In this document: piece by piece, positions 35,439 through 43,817 of the stretch
Layout of the letters: each line of letters opens with the position of its first letter
How positions within the stretch are numbered: position 1 is the stretch's first letter
Assembly: GCA_963793005.1 (NCBI GenBank)
Contig: CAWBYP010000004.1
Span: 434,001 to 498,000 of the forward strand
Direction: 5' to 3'
Source: RPQJ01 sp963793005
Lineage (GTDB): Bacteria; Pseudomonadota; Gammaproteobacteria; Steroidobacterales; Steroidobacteraceae
Length of the DNA: 64,000 nt
Position numbers and translations under genes: made by a program
Notes under the pieces: generated by a model
Databases searched by the model: none
Told to the model about the DNA's origin: nothing
Seen by the model: only the letters and a program-made list of their open reading frames with translations

Positions 35439-36017
35439 TCAGAACCAGCGGCGCAAGAGCAGGTCGGTCGGCACGAACACGAACACCACGAAGCCGGCAA
35501 ACAGGGCCAGCAGGTACGCCCAGGCCGGCCACTTCGACTGCGCCGCGCCAAGACCGTAAGTCCAGTTGATGTTCTTGTCCGGCGGGCTCACCAGGCGGCT
35601 CAAGGGCAGCACGACCGCCCCGAGCACGACGGCGCCAGTCAACCCGACCCGGCTGTCATAGCCGTACGCCCCCAGCATCCACAGCAACACCAGCGGCAGC
35701 GGAACGTGGAACAGCGACAAGCCGCGCAGCAGCTTCGGTCTCTCGGGCTCGAACATGTAATCGGTCAGGCCCGTGATGCGCCGCCTGAGCAGCAGCCTGC
35801 CGACGAAATCCACGTTCCACAGGATTTCAGGCAACAGCACGGCGACCGCCAGTACGCTGGCGAGCGGCGCACTCCCGAGCCACATCGCGGGCACGGCGCC
35901 GATGAACGCGATGTCGGAGAACCAGAGGAAATTTCGCCAGCCATAGTTCTTCCACCAGATCGCCATCACGTAGACGACGAACACGGTGTAGGCGACCATG
36001 AACCACGTCGGAATCAT
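35439..36017 (-). CDS. Hypothetical polytopic membrane protein
   Basis: 192 residues with about five hydrophobic segments and the motifs 'WWKNYGWRNFLWFSDIAF', 'PEILWNVDF' and 'NINWTYGLG'. Similar proteins occur in proteobacteria as uncharacterised membrane proteins; the conserved Trp/Asp/Asn residues at membrane borders suggest an enzyme or sensor, but nothing is known. Single gene. Confidence 0.7.
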   Translation of the reverse strand: MIPTWFMVAYTVFVVYVMAIWWKNYGWRNFLWFSDIAFIGAVPAMWLGSAPLASVLAVAVLLPEILWNVDFVGRLLLRRRITGLTDYMFEPERPKLLRGLSLFHVPLPLVLLWMLGAYGYDSRVGLTGAVVLGAVVLPLSRLVSPPDKNINWTYGLGAAQSKWPAWAYLLALFAGFVVFVFVPTDLLLRRWF

Positions 36018-36138
36018 GCAGCTATCGTAGCTGATCCGGGCTCCATTGATGCCACGGGCGCTGCGCCATGACTGGCCATCAGGCGCAGATCGCGCTGCAA
36101 GAGCCGCACCAGCAATTCACGCCCCCGCGCCGCAGGCC

Positions 36139-37179
36139 TCAGGCGTGAAGTTCCACGACGTCCCGGTCCACCAGCACGTGGTCGCGCCCGACATGCTGCC
36201 CATCCGCCGCGACCGAAGCACCCCACACCCTCGCGTACTTGAGCGTCTGCGCCATGTCGCGGTGTACCAGGCGGGCGACGTCGCCGACTGTCTGCTCGCC
36301 ATGGCGAAGCGTGAACGGCCGGTCGTGCAGCGCCGGCTTGCCGGGGGCCTTGGTGTAGATCCGCACCAGGCCGAAGGAGCGCCACAACCACTCGCCCAGC
36401 GCGCCGAGCCCTTGCCCTGTTTCAGCAGACACCAGCAGCGTCGGGAAATGCGGCTCCTCGAGTTCGGCGAGTGCCTCGAGGTCGGTCTCCGGGTGGGCGA
36501 GCAGGTCGGACTTGTTCGCGAGCAGCAGCGTGGGCAGGCGCAGGACGAACACGTCACCCTCCTCCTCGACGGTCGCGACTGCGGCGGGCGCCTGCGCTGC
36601 ACCTGCAGGCCATTCGGTGACCAGGCTTACCTTGCGCTCGAGGAGCATCGCCTGCACCGACGCGACCTGCTGCAGGCACCCTGGATCTGCGAGGTCGATC
36701 ACCAGCAGGCAGGCATCGGCTGACTGCAGCGTGCTGCCCAGCCACGGCAGCGGGTGCTGGGGTGATATCGCCGGAAGGTCGACTAGCTGGAAGAGCACGT
36801 CCTCCCACCTGAGCATGCCGGGTTCCGGATACTGCGTGGTGTGGGGATATGGCCCGCTCTTCGCGCTCGAGCCCGTAAGCCGCGAGAGCAGCAGCGATTT
36901 GCCAGCGTTCGGCGGCCCGACCAGCGCGACCTGCGCCGCGCCCTCGGGCCGGATGACGAGTGCCGGCCCACTGCGCGCCCCGCCTCGCTTCGGCCCCGCG
37001 AGTTCCTCGTCGAGTTCCTTGATGCGGTGCTTGAGGTCGGCCTGCAGGTGATCCGTACCCTTGTGCTTCGGGATGACGCGCAGCATCTCGCGCAGGTGAT
37101 CGAGCTTTTCCTGCGGGTCGCGTGCCTTGCGGTACGCCTCGGCGGCAGCCTTGTATTCCGGTGAGAGGTTTGCCGGCAT
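36139..37179 (-). CDS. DRG/Obg-like GTPase with C-terminal TGS domain
   Basis: 346 residues. A helical N-terminal part (about 1-60, basic and acidic) is followed by a G domain: P-loop GPPNAGKSLLLSRLTG (about residue 88), DLPAISP in place of DxPG at G3, NKSD at G4 and SAETGQGL at G5. A TGS domain closes the protein (VRIYTKAPGKPALHDRPFTL; TLKYARVWG). This layout follows the DRG (developmentally regulated GTP-binding) branch best known in archaea and eukaryotes, with patchy bacterial relatives. A ribosome-related role is inferred from the family. Confidence 0.85.
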   Translation of the reverse strand: MPANLSPEYKAAAEAYRKARDPQEKLDHLREMLRVIPKHKGTDHLQADLKHRIKELDEELAGPKRGGARSGPALVIRPEGAAQVALVGPPNAGKSLLLSRLTGSSAKSGPYPHTTQYPEPGMLRWEDVLFQLVDLPAISPQHPLPWLGSTLQSADACLLVIDLADPGCLQQVASVQAMLLERKVSLVTEWPAGAAQAPAAVATVEEEGDVFVLRLPTLLLANKSDLLAHPETDLEALAELEEPHFPTLLVSAETGQGLGALGEWLWRSFGLVRIYTKAPGKPALHDRPFTLRHGEQTVGDVARLVHRDMAQTLKYARVWGASVAADGQHVGRDHVLVDRDVVELHA

Positions 37180-37191
37180 GCCGTGGTCTTT

Positions 37192-37830
37192 CTAACCCGA
37201 AACCAGTGCAGGCGTAGTTGCGATCAGCAGCTGCGCGCCGTAGTAGAGCGGCAAGCCCCACGCCCGGTTCGCGAACTCGTGGCGTACGAAACGATCACGC
37301 GCCACGGAAACATCCGATGCCGTGAAGGCCAGCGCACCGACCGCGGCCTGCCACGGCCCACCCGCTGCCGTCACGGCGCATGCCAGCGCGGACATCACGC
37401 CGATTACCAGCATGTACGCCCTGACCGGCAACACCATGTCCGCCGGTACGGAACGCCCGAGCCAGCGCAGGACCAGGTAGATGAAGGCAGCAAGCGCCAA
37501 GCCGCCGGCGACGAGCCCGACCGGAGCCAGCGAGCGGGTGAGGAAGGCAGCGCTGTATGCGACATGGCCAAGCAGGAACGCGAACAAGCCAGCACGAAAA
37601 ATTCCCGGTTGATCGTGTGGGATCAGCAGCACGTCGCCGAGCATGCAGAGCACCAGCCCGGCGAGCACCAGCTGGCCGTAGCCCGAATCGAGCGCTCCCG
37701 ACTCGAGCCCGAGCCAGATGAATGCTGCCGACGCAACCGGCTTCGTGAGCCACAACCCGATCCGCGACCCACGGCGTTCCGCGAGCAGCAGCCCGGCCAA
37801 TGCCAGGAGGCACAGTGCGATGGGTTGCAT
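37192..37830 (-). CDS. Lysoplasmalogenase (YhhN/TMEM86 family)
   Basis: ATG 37830, five bases after the malic enzyme stop. The 212-residue product has seven or eight membrane helices and the YhhN signature residues (LCMLGDVLLIP; FLLGHVAYSAAF; ALAFTASDVSVARDRF). The family hydrolyses the vinyl-ether bond of lysoplasmalogens, though its natural substrate in aerobic bacteria is unclear. Probably cotranscribed with the malic enzyme gene. Confidence 0.88.
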   Translation of the reverse strand: MQPIALCLLALAGLLLAERRGSRIGLWLTKPVASAAFIWLGLESGALDSGYGQLVLAGLVLCMLGDVLLIPHDQPGIFRAGLFAFLLGHVAYSAAFLTRSLAPVGLVAGGLALAAFIYLVLRWLGRSVPADMVLPVRAYMLVIGVMSALACAVTAAGGPWQAAVGALAFTASDVSVARDRFVRHEFANRAWGLPLYYGAQLLIATTPALVSG

Positions 37831-37835
37831 CAACG

Positions 37836-39566
37836 TCACTCTGCCGCGTCGCTGGCGACGGCGACATACTCCTCGTAGCGAGGCATCCACATCTTCGCAG
37901 CCACCGCCTCGACCAGCGCGGCCGGTGGCTCGTCCTGTACAGCTCCACCCCGGAAGTTCGCGATAACGGCCGCAGCGACGGCCGCAGAAACCTCACGCAG
38001 GCGCGAAACCGCCGGAAACAGCATGCCACTGTCGAGTTCGGCATCGGTCACCTTGCCCGCGAGCGTGTAGGCGGCTGCGGTGAGCATTTCATCGGTCACC
38101 ACGCGGATTCCGCCGAGCAGGACGCCCAGGCCCAGCCCGGGAAACACCAGCACGTTGTTCCCCTGCCCGATGCTCACCATCCGGCCGTCGAGTTCTACCG
38201 GTGCAAACGGGCTGCCGGTGGCGACCAGTGCGCGGCCTTCAGTCCAGCGCAGCAGGTCCAGTGGCGTGGCTTCACTCAGGTCGGACGGATTCGACATCGG
38301 CAGGATTACCGGTCGCTCGCACGTGCCCGCCATCGAACGCACGATTGCCTCGGTGAAACTCCCGCGCTGCCCGGAGGTTCCGATCAGCGCCGTGGGCCGG
38401 AATGCACGGACCACGTCGTCCAGGCCGCGGGTCGATTCCGCCGCGAGACCGAGTGACTGCGCAAGTGCCGGTGGCCAGGCGAGGGCTCGCTTGTAGGCCT
38501 CGCGCTGCTCGCGGTCTGCGACCAGCAGGCCACGGCTGTCGAGTGCGGCCACGCGCTCGAGGCTCTGTGCCTCGCTCAGGCCGTCGAGCCGCATCGCCGC
38601 GCGAATCTGTCGCGCGATGCCGAGACCCGCCGCTCCCGCGCCATGTACAACGACCCGTTGCTCAGCCATCCGGATCCCGGTGATTCGTGCCGACGACAAC
38701 AGGCCCGCCAGCGCAACGGCGCCGGTGCCCTGTATGTCATCGTTGAACGACGGAAGCCGCCCGCGATACCGGTCCGCCACGCTGAGCGCGATGTCCTTGC
38801 GCAGGTCCTCCCACTGCAGCAGCGCCTGCGGGAAGACGCTGGCAACCGCCTCGACGAACTCGGCAATGAATTCGTCGTACTCCGTGCCCCTGAGCCTCGG
38901 CTCGCGCCAGCCGACGTACATCTCATCGGCCAGCAGTGCAGGGTTGTCGGTGCCGACGTCGAGACTGATCGGCAACGTCGCCGCCGGCGGGATTCCCGCC
39001 GCCACCGTATACAGCGCGAGCTTGCCGATGCAGATAGCCATCCCGCCGGCACCCTGGTCGCCGATACCGAGGATGGACTCGTTGTCGGTGGCAACGATCA
39101 GTCGGACCGGTTCATCTCCCGCCGAGTCCCGGAGCACCCGTGCCATGCGTCCGCGGAACTCAGGGGTGAGCCATACACCGCGGGCACGACGGAATACCTG
39201 GCTGAAGTTGCGCGTCGCCTCGGCAACCGTCGGCGTGTAGACCACCGGCATGTACCGCTCGAGATGCTCGGCCAGCACCCGGAAGTACAGGTGCTCGTTG
39301 CGGTCCTGCAGCGCGGAAAGCTTCAGGTAGCGATCGAGCTCGCTGGTCGCGAGATCGATCGACGCCACATTTCGCCGCACCTGCTGTTGCATCGATATCT
39401 GCCTGGAAGGCAACAGCCCGTGGAGCCGGAATCTCTCCCGTTCGTCGGCTCGAAAGGCCGTACCCTTGTTCAGGAGCGGGTCTCGGATCAGGTCGCGGCC
39501 CCGCTTCAGCACGGGCACAGGGTGGTCCTGCGAAGGCCAGGGAGCGTTGAGCTTGGTGTCTTGCAT
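37836..39566 (-). CDS. maeA: NAD-dependent malic enzyme
   Basis: Start set at ATG 39566 (MQDTKLNAPWP), giving 576 residues; an ATG 36 bases upstream remains possible as neither has a strong ribosome-binding site. Signatures: MPVVYTPTVAEA, catalytic Lys/Asp region, metal-binding FNDDIQGTGAVALAG and the NAD loop VVHGAGAAGLGIARQI. Length and sequence fit the large MaeA-type (eukaryotic-like) NAD enzyme, which oxidatively decarboxylates malate to pyruvate. Confidence 0.9.
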   Translation of the reverse strand: MQDTKLNAPWPSQDHPVPVLKRGRDLIRDPLLNKGTAFRADERERFRLHGLLPSRQISMQQQVRRNVASIDLATSELDRYLKLSALQDRNEHLYFRVLAEHLERYMPVVYTPTVAEATRNFSQVFRRARGVWLTPEFRGRMARVLRDSAGDEPVRLIVATDNESILGIGDQGAGGMAICIGKLALYTVAAGIPPAATLPISLDVGTDNPALLADEMYVGWREPRLRGTEYDEFIAEFVEAVASVFPQALLQWEDLRKDIALSVADRYRGRLPSFNDDIQGTGAVALAGLLSSARITGIRMAEQRVVVHGAGAAGLGIARQIRAAMRLDGLSEAQSLERVAALDSRGLLVADREQREAYKRALAWPPALAQSLGLAAESTRGLDDVVRAFRPTALIGTSGQRGSFTEAIVRSMAGTCERPVILPMSNPSDLSEATPLDLLRWTEGRALVATGSPFAPVELDGRMVSIGQGNNVLVFPGLGLGVLLGGIRVVTDEMLTAAAYTLAGKVTDAELDSGMLFPAVSRLREVSAAVAAAVIANFRGGAVQDEPPAALVEAVAAKMWMPRYEEYVAVASDAAE

Positions 39567-39645
39567 GGCGACAAGCTTGCAGCTTCCGGGCATCCGTGCC
39601 AACCGCCATTACGGCCGGCGGCCCGGACCGTTACAGTGCCGCTCG

Positions 39646-40917
39646 ATGCATCACGTGCAGTCCTATTACGCAGCCTCCGCACACCCGTCACCGGCGCGGC
39701 CGGTACTCGACGGCGACGTGCACGCCGACGTGTGCGTGGTGGGAGGGGGTATCGCCGGGTGTTCCACGGCGCTCGAGCTTGCCGAGCGCGGTTACCAGGT
39801 CGTGCTGCTCGAGGCGCTCAGCATCGGCTGGGGCGCTTCGGGCCGCAGCGGTGGACAGGCGATCTTCGGTTTCGGCACCAGCCAGCAGGCGATCGTCGCG
39901 CTGGCGGGGCTCGAGGCGGCCCGTCGGATGTGGGACATCTCGGTAGAGGCGCTGGCCCTGCTCCGGCGTCGGGTCGCAGAGCACTCCATCGACTGCGACC
40001 TGCACTGGGGCCACCTGCACGTCGCCATCCGGGAACGCCAGCGCCGCGAACTTGAGGAACTGCAACGGGAACTCGAGGACTGCTACGGGTACGGCGGCAC
40101 CGAACTGCTGGACCGCTCCCGCGTCGAGTCGCTGCTCGCGACCAATCGGTACTGTGCGGGACTGTTCGATCCCGGCAGCGGTCACCTGCATCCGCTCAAC
40201 TACACGCTCGGGCTGGCGCGCGCGGCGGAAGAGGCTGGAGCCACTATTCACGAATCGACACTGGTGACCTCGATCAAGCCGGGCGACAAGGTGCGGGTCG
40301 CGACGCCGCGCGGAACCGTGACCGCAAGCCACGTCGTGCTCGCCCGCGGCGGCTACCTGGACGGGGTCCAGACCGCGGCGGACTGGAACGTGATGCCGGT
40401 CGGCACCTACGTCGTCGCAACGGAACCACTGGGCGAGGAACGCATCCGCGCGCTGCTGCGCGAGAACTACGCCGTTGCCGACGTGAATTTCGCGCTCGAT
40501 TACTTCAGGCGCTCCGAAGACCATCGCCTCCTGTTCGGCGGTCGCGTCAGCTACTCCGGCATCAACGAATCCGACAGCGGGCGCGCCACCCGCGCCAGGA
40601 TGCTCAAGGTCTTTCCGCAGCTCGCGGACTCGCGCCTGGACCATGTATGGGGCGGCTACGTCGACATCTCGATGAATCGCGCGCCGGATTTCGGGCGCCT
40701 GGCGCCCAACCTGCTCTACCTGCAGGGTTTTTCCGGCCATGGTATCGCCATGGCCGGCATGGCGGGCCAACTCGCGGCCGAGGTGATCGCTGGACAGGCG
40801 GAACGATTCGACCTCTTCGCGCGCATTCCGCACCACGTCTTCCCGGGCGGTCGCATGTTCCGCACGCCGGCGCTGGTTCTCGGCATGCTCTGGTTTCGTC
40901 TGCGCGACCTATTGTGA
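39646..40917 (+). CDS. FAD-dependent amine oxidoreductase (PuuB/OrdL-like)
   Basis: 423 residues of the DAO superfamily: N-terminal FAD-binding loop VVGGGIAGCSTALELAERG, the WGASGRSGGQ motif typical of gamma-glutamylputrescine oxidoreductases, and the C-terminal GFSGHGIAMAGMAG. Probably oxidises an amino acid or polyamine derivative; glutamyl-putrescine is the best-known substrate. The next gene starts within its stop codon (GTGA). Confidence 0.85.
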   Translation: MHHVQSYYAASAHPSPARPVLDGDVHADVCVVGGGIAGCSTALELAERGYQVVLLEALSIGWGASGRSGGQAIFGFGTSQQAIVALAGLEAARRMWDISVEALALLRRRVAEHSIDCDLHWGHLHVAIRERQRRELEELQRELEDCYGYGGTELLDRSRVESLLATNRYCAGLFDPGSGHLHPLNYTLGLARAAEEAGATIHESTLVTSIKPGDKVRVATPRGTVTASHVVLARGGYLDGVQTAADWNVMPVGTYVVATEPLGEERIRALLRENYAVADVNFALDYFRRSEDHRLLFGGRVSYSGINESDSGRATRARMLKVFPQLADSRLDHVWGGYVDISMNRAPDFGRLAPNLLYLQGFSGHGIAMAGMAGQLAAEVIAGQAERFDLFARIPHHVFPGGRMFRTPALVLGMLWFRLRDLL

Positions 40918-41999
40918 ATATCGCAGCGAATTTCGCCGGCATTCTCGAACTGCGTGCCGGCTCTGGCGCGGCGGAACACGTACGCGCAAACGGCATCGCA
41001 CCGGCAGACGTCGCATGCATTCCCGCGGCTGCAGGTGGACCGAAAGGCCTGGCGCTGATCCCGACCGACAAGCTGCTGTACCGCGAGTGGCTGCGTGACA
41101 CCTCGCCCATCGAACTGGTCGGCGCGTCCGTGGGTGCCTGGCGCATGACCGCACTCGCGCAGGCGGATCCTGTCGCAGCGCTCGACCGCCTGGCGCACAC
41201 CTACGTACGTGACCAGAACTATTCCGCGAGGCCGACGCCGGACGACGTGGCACAGGCCTGCCGGCGACTCGCGACCTCGGTGATGGACGGAGGTACGCTA
41301 CGCGTGCGACCGGGCGTCTCATTGGCGATCGTGACCTCGCGCGCCCGTGGCGCGCTTTCGGACAGCGAGTCTATGGTTGCATTCGCCCGGGCCGCGCTGT
41401 CGAACACGGTCTCACGCGGCGCGCTGGCGGCTCACCTGGAACGCGTGTTGTTCACGGTGGGGCCGACGTTCCTGGCCCCACCATTCGACGATTTCGGCTC
41501 GCTTGTCGTGCCGCTGCAGGCATCGAATGCCGAAGCCGCCCTGGTCGCCACGGGCTCGATCCCGATGATCTGCTCGCCGGTGCGGGGAATTGCCGGCGCA
41601 CCACCCGGCAACTACTGGGACGGAGCCCTGGTGGACTACCACCTGCAGCTGCCCTACCAGCGACTCACCCGCGGCGGCGCACGGCGACGCGTCGTGCTCT
41701 ACCCGCACTTCAACGACTACGTGACACCAGGATGGCTCGACAAGCACCTGCCGTGGCGTCGCAAGTCGCGCAATCATCCGTGGCTTGAGGACGTGCTGCT
41801 GGTCGCGCCTTCAAAGTCCTTCCTGGCGACACTACCCAACGGTAAGTTACCGGATCGAAAGGACTTTTACCGGTACGGCCAGGACCACGCGAGCCGGATC
41901 CGCGACTGGGAACGGGCGATCAGCGAATGCGAGCGTTTTGCAGATGCATTGCTCGCCTGGCTGCAGCGGCCCGACCCCGGATTGCTCAAGCCACTCTAG
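40914..41999 (+). CDS. Patatin-like phospholipase
   Basis: GTG start overlapping the previous stop (GTGA). The 361-residue protein carries the patatin Ser/Asp dyad: the oxyanion hole AAGGPKGLAL, nucleophile motif GASVGAW (GxSxG) and catalytic Asp in NYWDGALVDYH. Patatins hydrolyse acyl chains from phospholipids or neutral lipids. Translational coupling to a flavin oxidase gene is unusual; they may share only a promoter. Confidence 0.85.
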   Translation: MNIAANFAGILELRAGSGAAEHVRANGIAPADVACIPAAAGGPKGLALIPTDKLLYREWLRDTSPIELVGASVGAWRMTALAQADPVAALDRLAHTYVRDQNYSARPTPDDVAQACRRLATSVMDGGTLRVRPGVSLAIVTSRARGALSDSESMVAFARAALSNTVSRGALAAHLERVLFTVGPTFLAPPFDDFGSLVVPLQASNAEAALVATGSIPMICSPVRGIAGAPPGNYWDGALVDYHLQLPYQRLTRGGARRRVVLYPHFNDYVTPGWLDKHLPWRRKSRNHPWLEDVLLVAPSKSFLATLPNGKLPDRKDFYRYGQDHASRIRDWERAISECERFADALLAWLQRPDPGLLKPL

Positions 42000-42032
42000 G
42001 GGAGCCGATTCGGGCCCCGGTATGATGCGCTC

Positions 42033-42605
42033 ATGCCCGGCCTTGCCCCACGCTGCGTCGCCCTGGTGCGTCACCCATCGACGCCGGCGCCGGCCGTGCG
42101 CCAAATCGACGTCGAGCTCGGGCCCGCGCCGGACGGCGGCCTGAGGCTGCGATACTTCCTCGATGGCGACGTCGGTGCCATTGCCATGCCGCCGGTTTCC
42201 GCTCCACGGCAGACAGACGGGCTCTGGCAACACACCTGCTTCGAGGCCTTCATCGGTGGAAAGGGCTCGCGAGCCTATTGCGAATTCAATTTCTCGCCGT
42301 CGACTGAATGGGCCGCGTACGGATTCTCGGCCTATCGCGACGGCATGGCGCCGCTCGCCTACTCGACGCCGCCGACCGTTGCCACCAGCGTGTCCGCCGA
42401 CCGCATCTCGCTCGAGGCGCTGATTCCGCTCGAGGCCGTGCGTGCCCTGCCCGGCGACGACACGCTGCTCATCGGGCTTGCGGCCGTGATCGAGGACCAC
42501 AACGGGAAGCTGTCGTACTGGGCGCTGGCGCATCGCGCGGAGAAACCCGACTTCCACAGTGCCGCGGGATTCGTGCTGGAAGTCGAGCGGGCCAGCACGT
42601 GGTGA
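42033..42605 (+). CDS. DOMON-like domain protein
   Basis: 190 residues, soluble, with no signal peptide. Beta-rich with motifs TDGLWQHTCFEAFIG, YCEFNFSPSTEWAAYGF and LSYWALAHRAEKPDFH, typical of the bacterial DOMON-like family (ligand-binding beta-sandwich related to DOMON/CBM9 folds). Function unknown. Ends in a GTGA overlap with the next gene, with which it may work. Confidence 0.8.
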   Translation: MPGLAPRCVALVRHPSTPAPAVRQIDVELGPAPDGGLRLRYFLDGDVGAIAMPPVSAPRQTDGLWQHTCFEAFIGGKGSRAYCEFNFSPSTEWAAYGFSAYRDGMAPLAYSTPPTVATSVSADRISLEALIPLEAVRALPGDDTLLIGLAAVIEDHNGKLSYWALAHRAEKPDFHSAAGFVLEVERASTW

Positions 42606-43807
42606 AGTTCGGCATCGACCGGCTGCTGCACGAGTCGCAACTGCGCCGCCCGCTTGCCGGGCGCCGTGTCGCGCTGCTGGCACACCCTGCGTCGGTCACC
42701 GCCGACCTGGCACACTCACTCGACGCAATCGCCGGGCTCGGCGACGTCACGCTGTCTGCCGCCTTCGGGCCCCAGCATGGGCTGCGTGGCGACAAGCAGG
42801 ACAACATGGTCGAGTCGCACGACTACCGCGACCCGGTGCATGGCATCCCGGTGTTCAGCCTGTACGGCGAGGTGCGACGACCAACGCAGGCGATGCTCGA
42901 CAGCTTCGATGTGCTGCTGGTGGACCTGCAGGATCTCGGCTGCCGCATCTATACGTTCATCACCACGCTGCGCTACGTGCTGGAAGCCGCTGCGCACAAC
43001 GGCAAGGCCGTCTGGGTCCTGGACAGGCCGAACCCGATCGGCCGGCCGGTCGAGGGCCTGAGTCTGCGCGCCGGATGGGAGAGCTTCGTCGGCGCCGGCG
43101 AGATGCCGATGCGACACGGGCTCACGCTCGGCGAGATGGGTCACTGGTTCGTGCGCAGGCTGGGTCTCGACGTGGACTACCGCGTCATCGAGATGCAGGG
43201 CTGGGATCCGGTTCGCGGACCCGGTCACGGCTGGCCGCAGCTCGAGCGCAGCTGGGTGAACCCGAGCCCCAACGCGCCGAACCTGTCGATGGCCCGCTGC
43301 TATCCGGGCACGGTCATGCTCGAAGGCACGACGCTGTCCGAAGGACGAGGCACGACGCGACCGCTCGAGCTTTTTGGTGCGCCCGGCCTCGACATCCCGG
43401 CCATCGTCACCGAAATGCAGCGACTCGCCCCTGGCTGGTTGCGTGGCTGCGTCATGCGGCCGTGCTGGTTCGAACCGACGTTCCACAAGCATTCGGGGCA
43501 GCTCTGCGCGGGAATCCAGTTCCATGTGGACAGGCCCGATTACCAGCACCACGAATTCAGGCCATGGCGGCTGCAGGCACTTGCCTTCAAGGCGCTGCGC
43601 CGGATCAGTCCCGAATATGACCTGTGGCGGGACTTCCCCTACGAGTACGAGCGCGGCCGGCTCGCGATCGACCTGGTGAACGGCAGTGAGCTGCTGCGAC
43701 GCTGGGTGGACGACGAACAGGCCGCGCCCGGGGATCTCGATGCGCTGGCAGGTGCCGACGAGCAGGCCTGGCTCGAGGAACGGCAACCCTCGATGATCTA
43801 TCGCTGA
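42602..43807 (+). CDS. Exo-beta-N-acetylmuramidase-like protein (NamZ/DUF1343, GH171)
   Basis: GTG start inside the previous stop. The 401-residue protein matches DUF1343, characterised as NamZ in Bacillus and Tannerella: Rossmann-like N-terminal domain (LAHPASV; FGPQHGLRGDKQDNM; LVDLQDLGCRIYTF) and C-terminal domain (MLEGTTLSEGRGTTRPLELFGAP; FKHSGQ-type FHKHSGQLCAG). NamZ removes terminal MurNAc from peptidoglycan fragments during cell-wall recycling. No signal peptide is visible, so action on imported muropeptides in the cytoplasm is likely. Confidence 0.87.
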   Translation: MKFGIDRLLHESQLRRPLAGRRVALLAHPASVTADLAHSLDAIAGLGDVTLSAAFGPQHGLRGDKQDNMVESHDYRDPVHGIPVFSLYGEVRRPTQAMLDSFDVLLVDLQDLGCRIYTFITTLRYVLEAAAHNGKAVWVLDRPNPIGRPVEGLSLRAGWESFVGAGEMPMRHGLTLGEMGHWFVRRLGLDVDYRVIEMQGWDPVRGPGHGWPQLERSWVNPSPNAPNLSMARCYPGTVMLEGTTLSEGRGTTRPLELFGAPGLDIPAIVTEMQRLAPGWLRGCVMRPCWFEPTFHKHSGQLCAGIQFHVDRPDYQHHEFRPWRLQALAFKALRRISPEYDLWRDFPYEYERGRLAIDLVNGSELLRRWVDDEQAAPGDLDALAGADEQAWLEERQPSMIYR

Positions 43808-43817
43808 GGTGCAGGTC

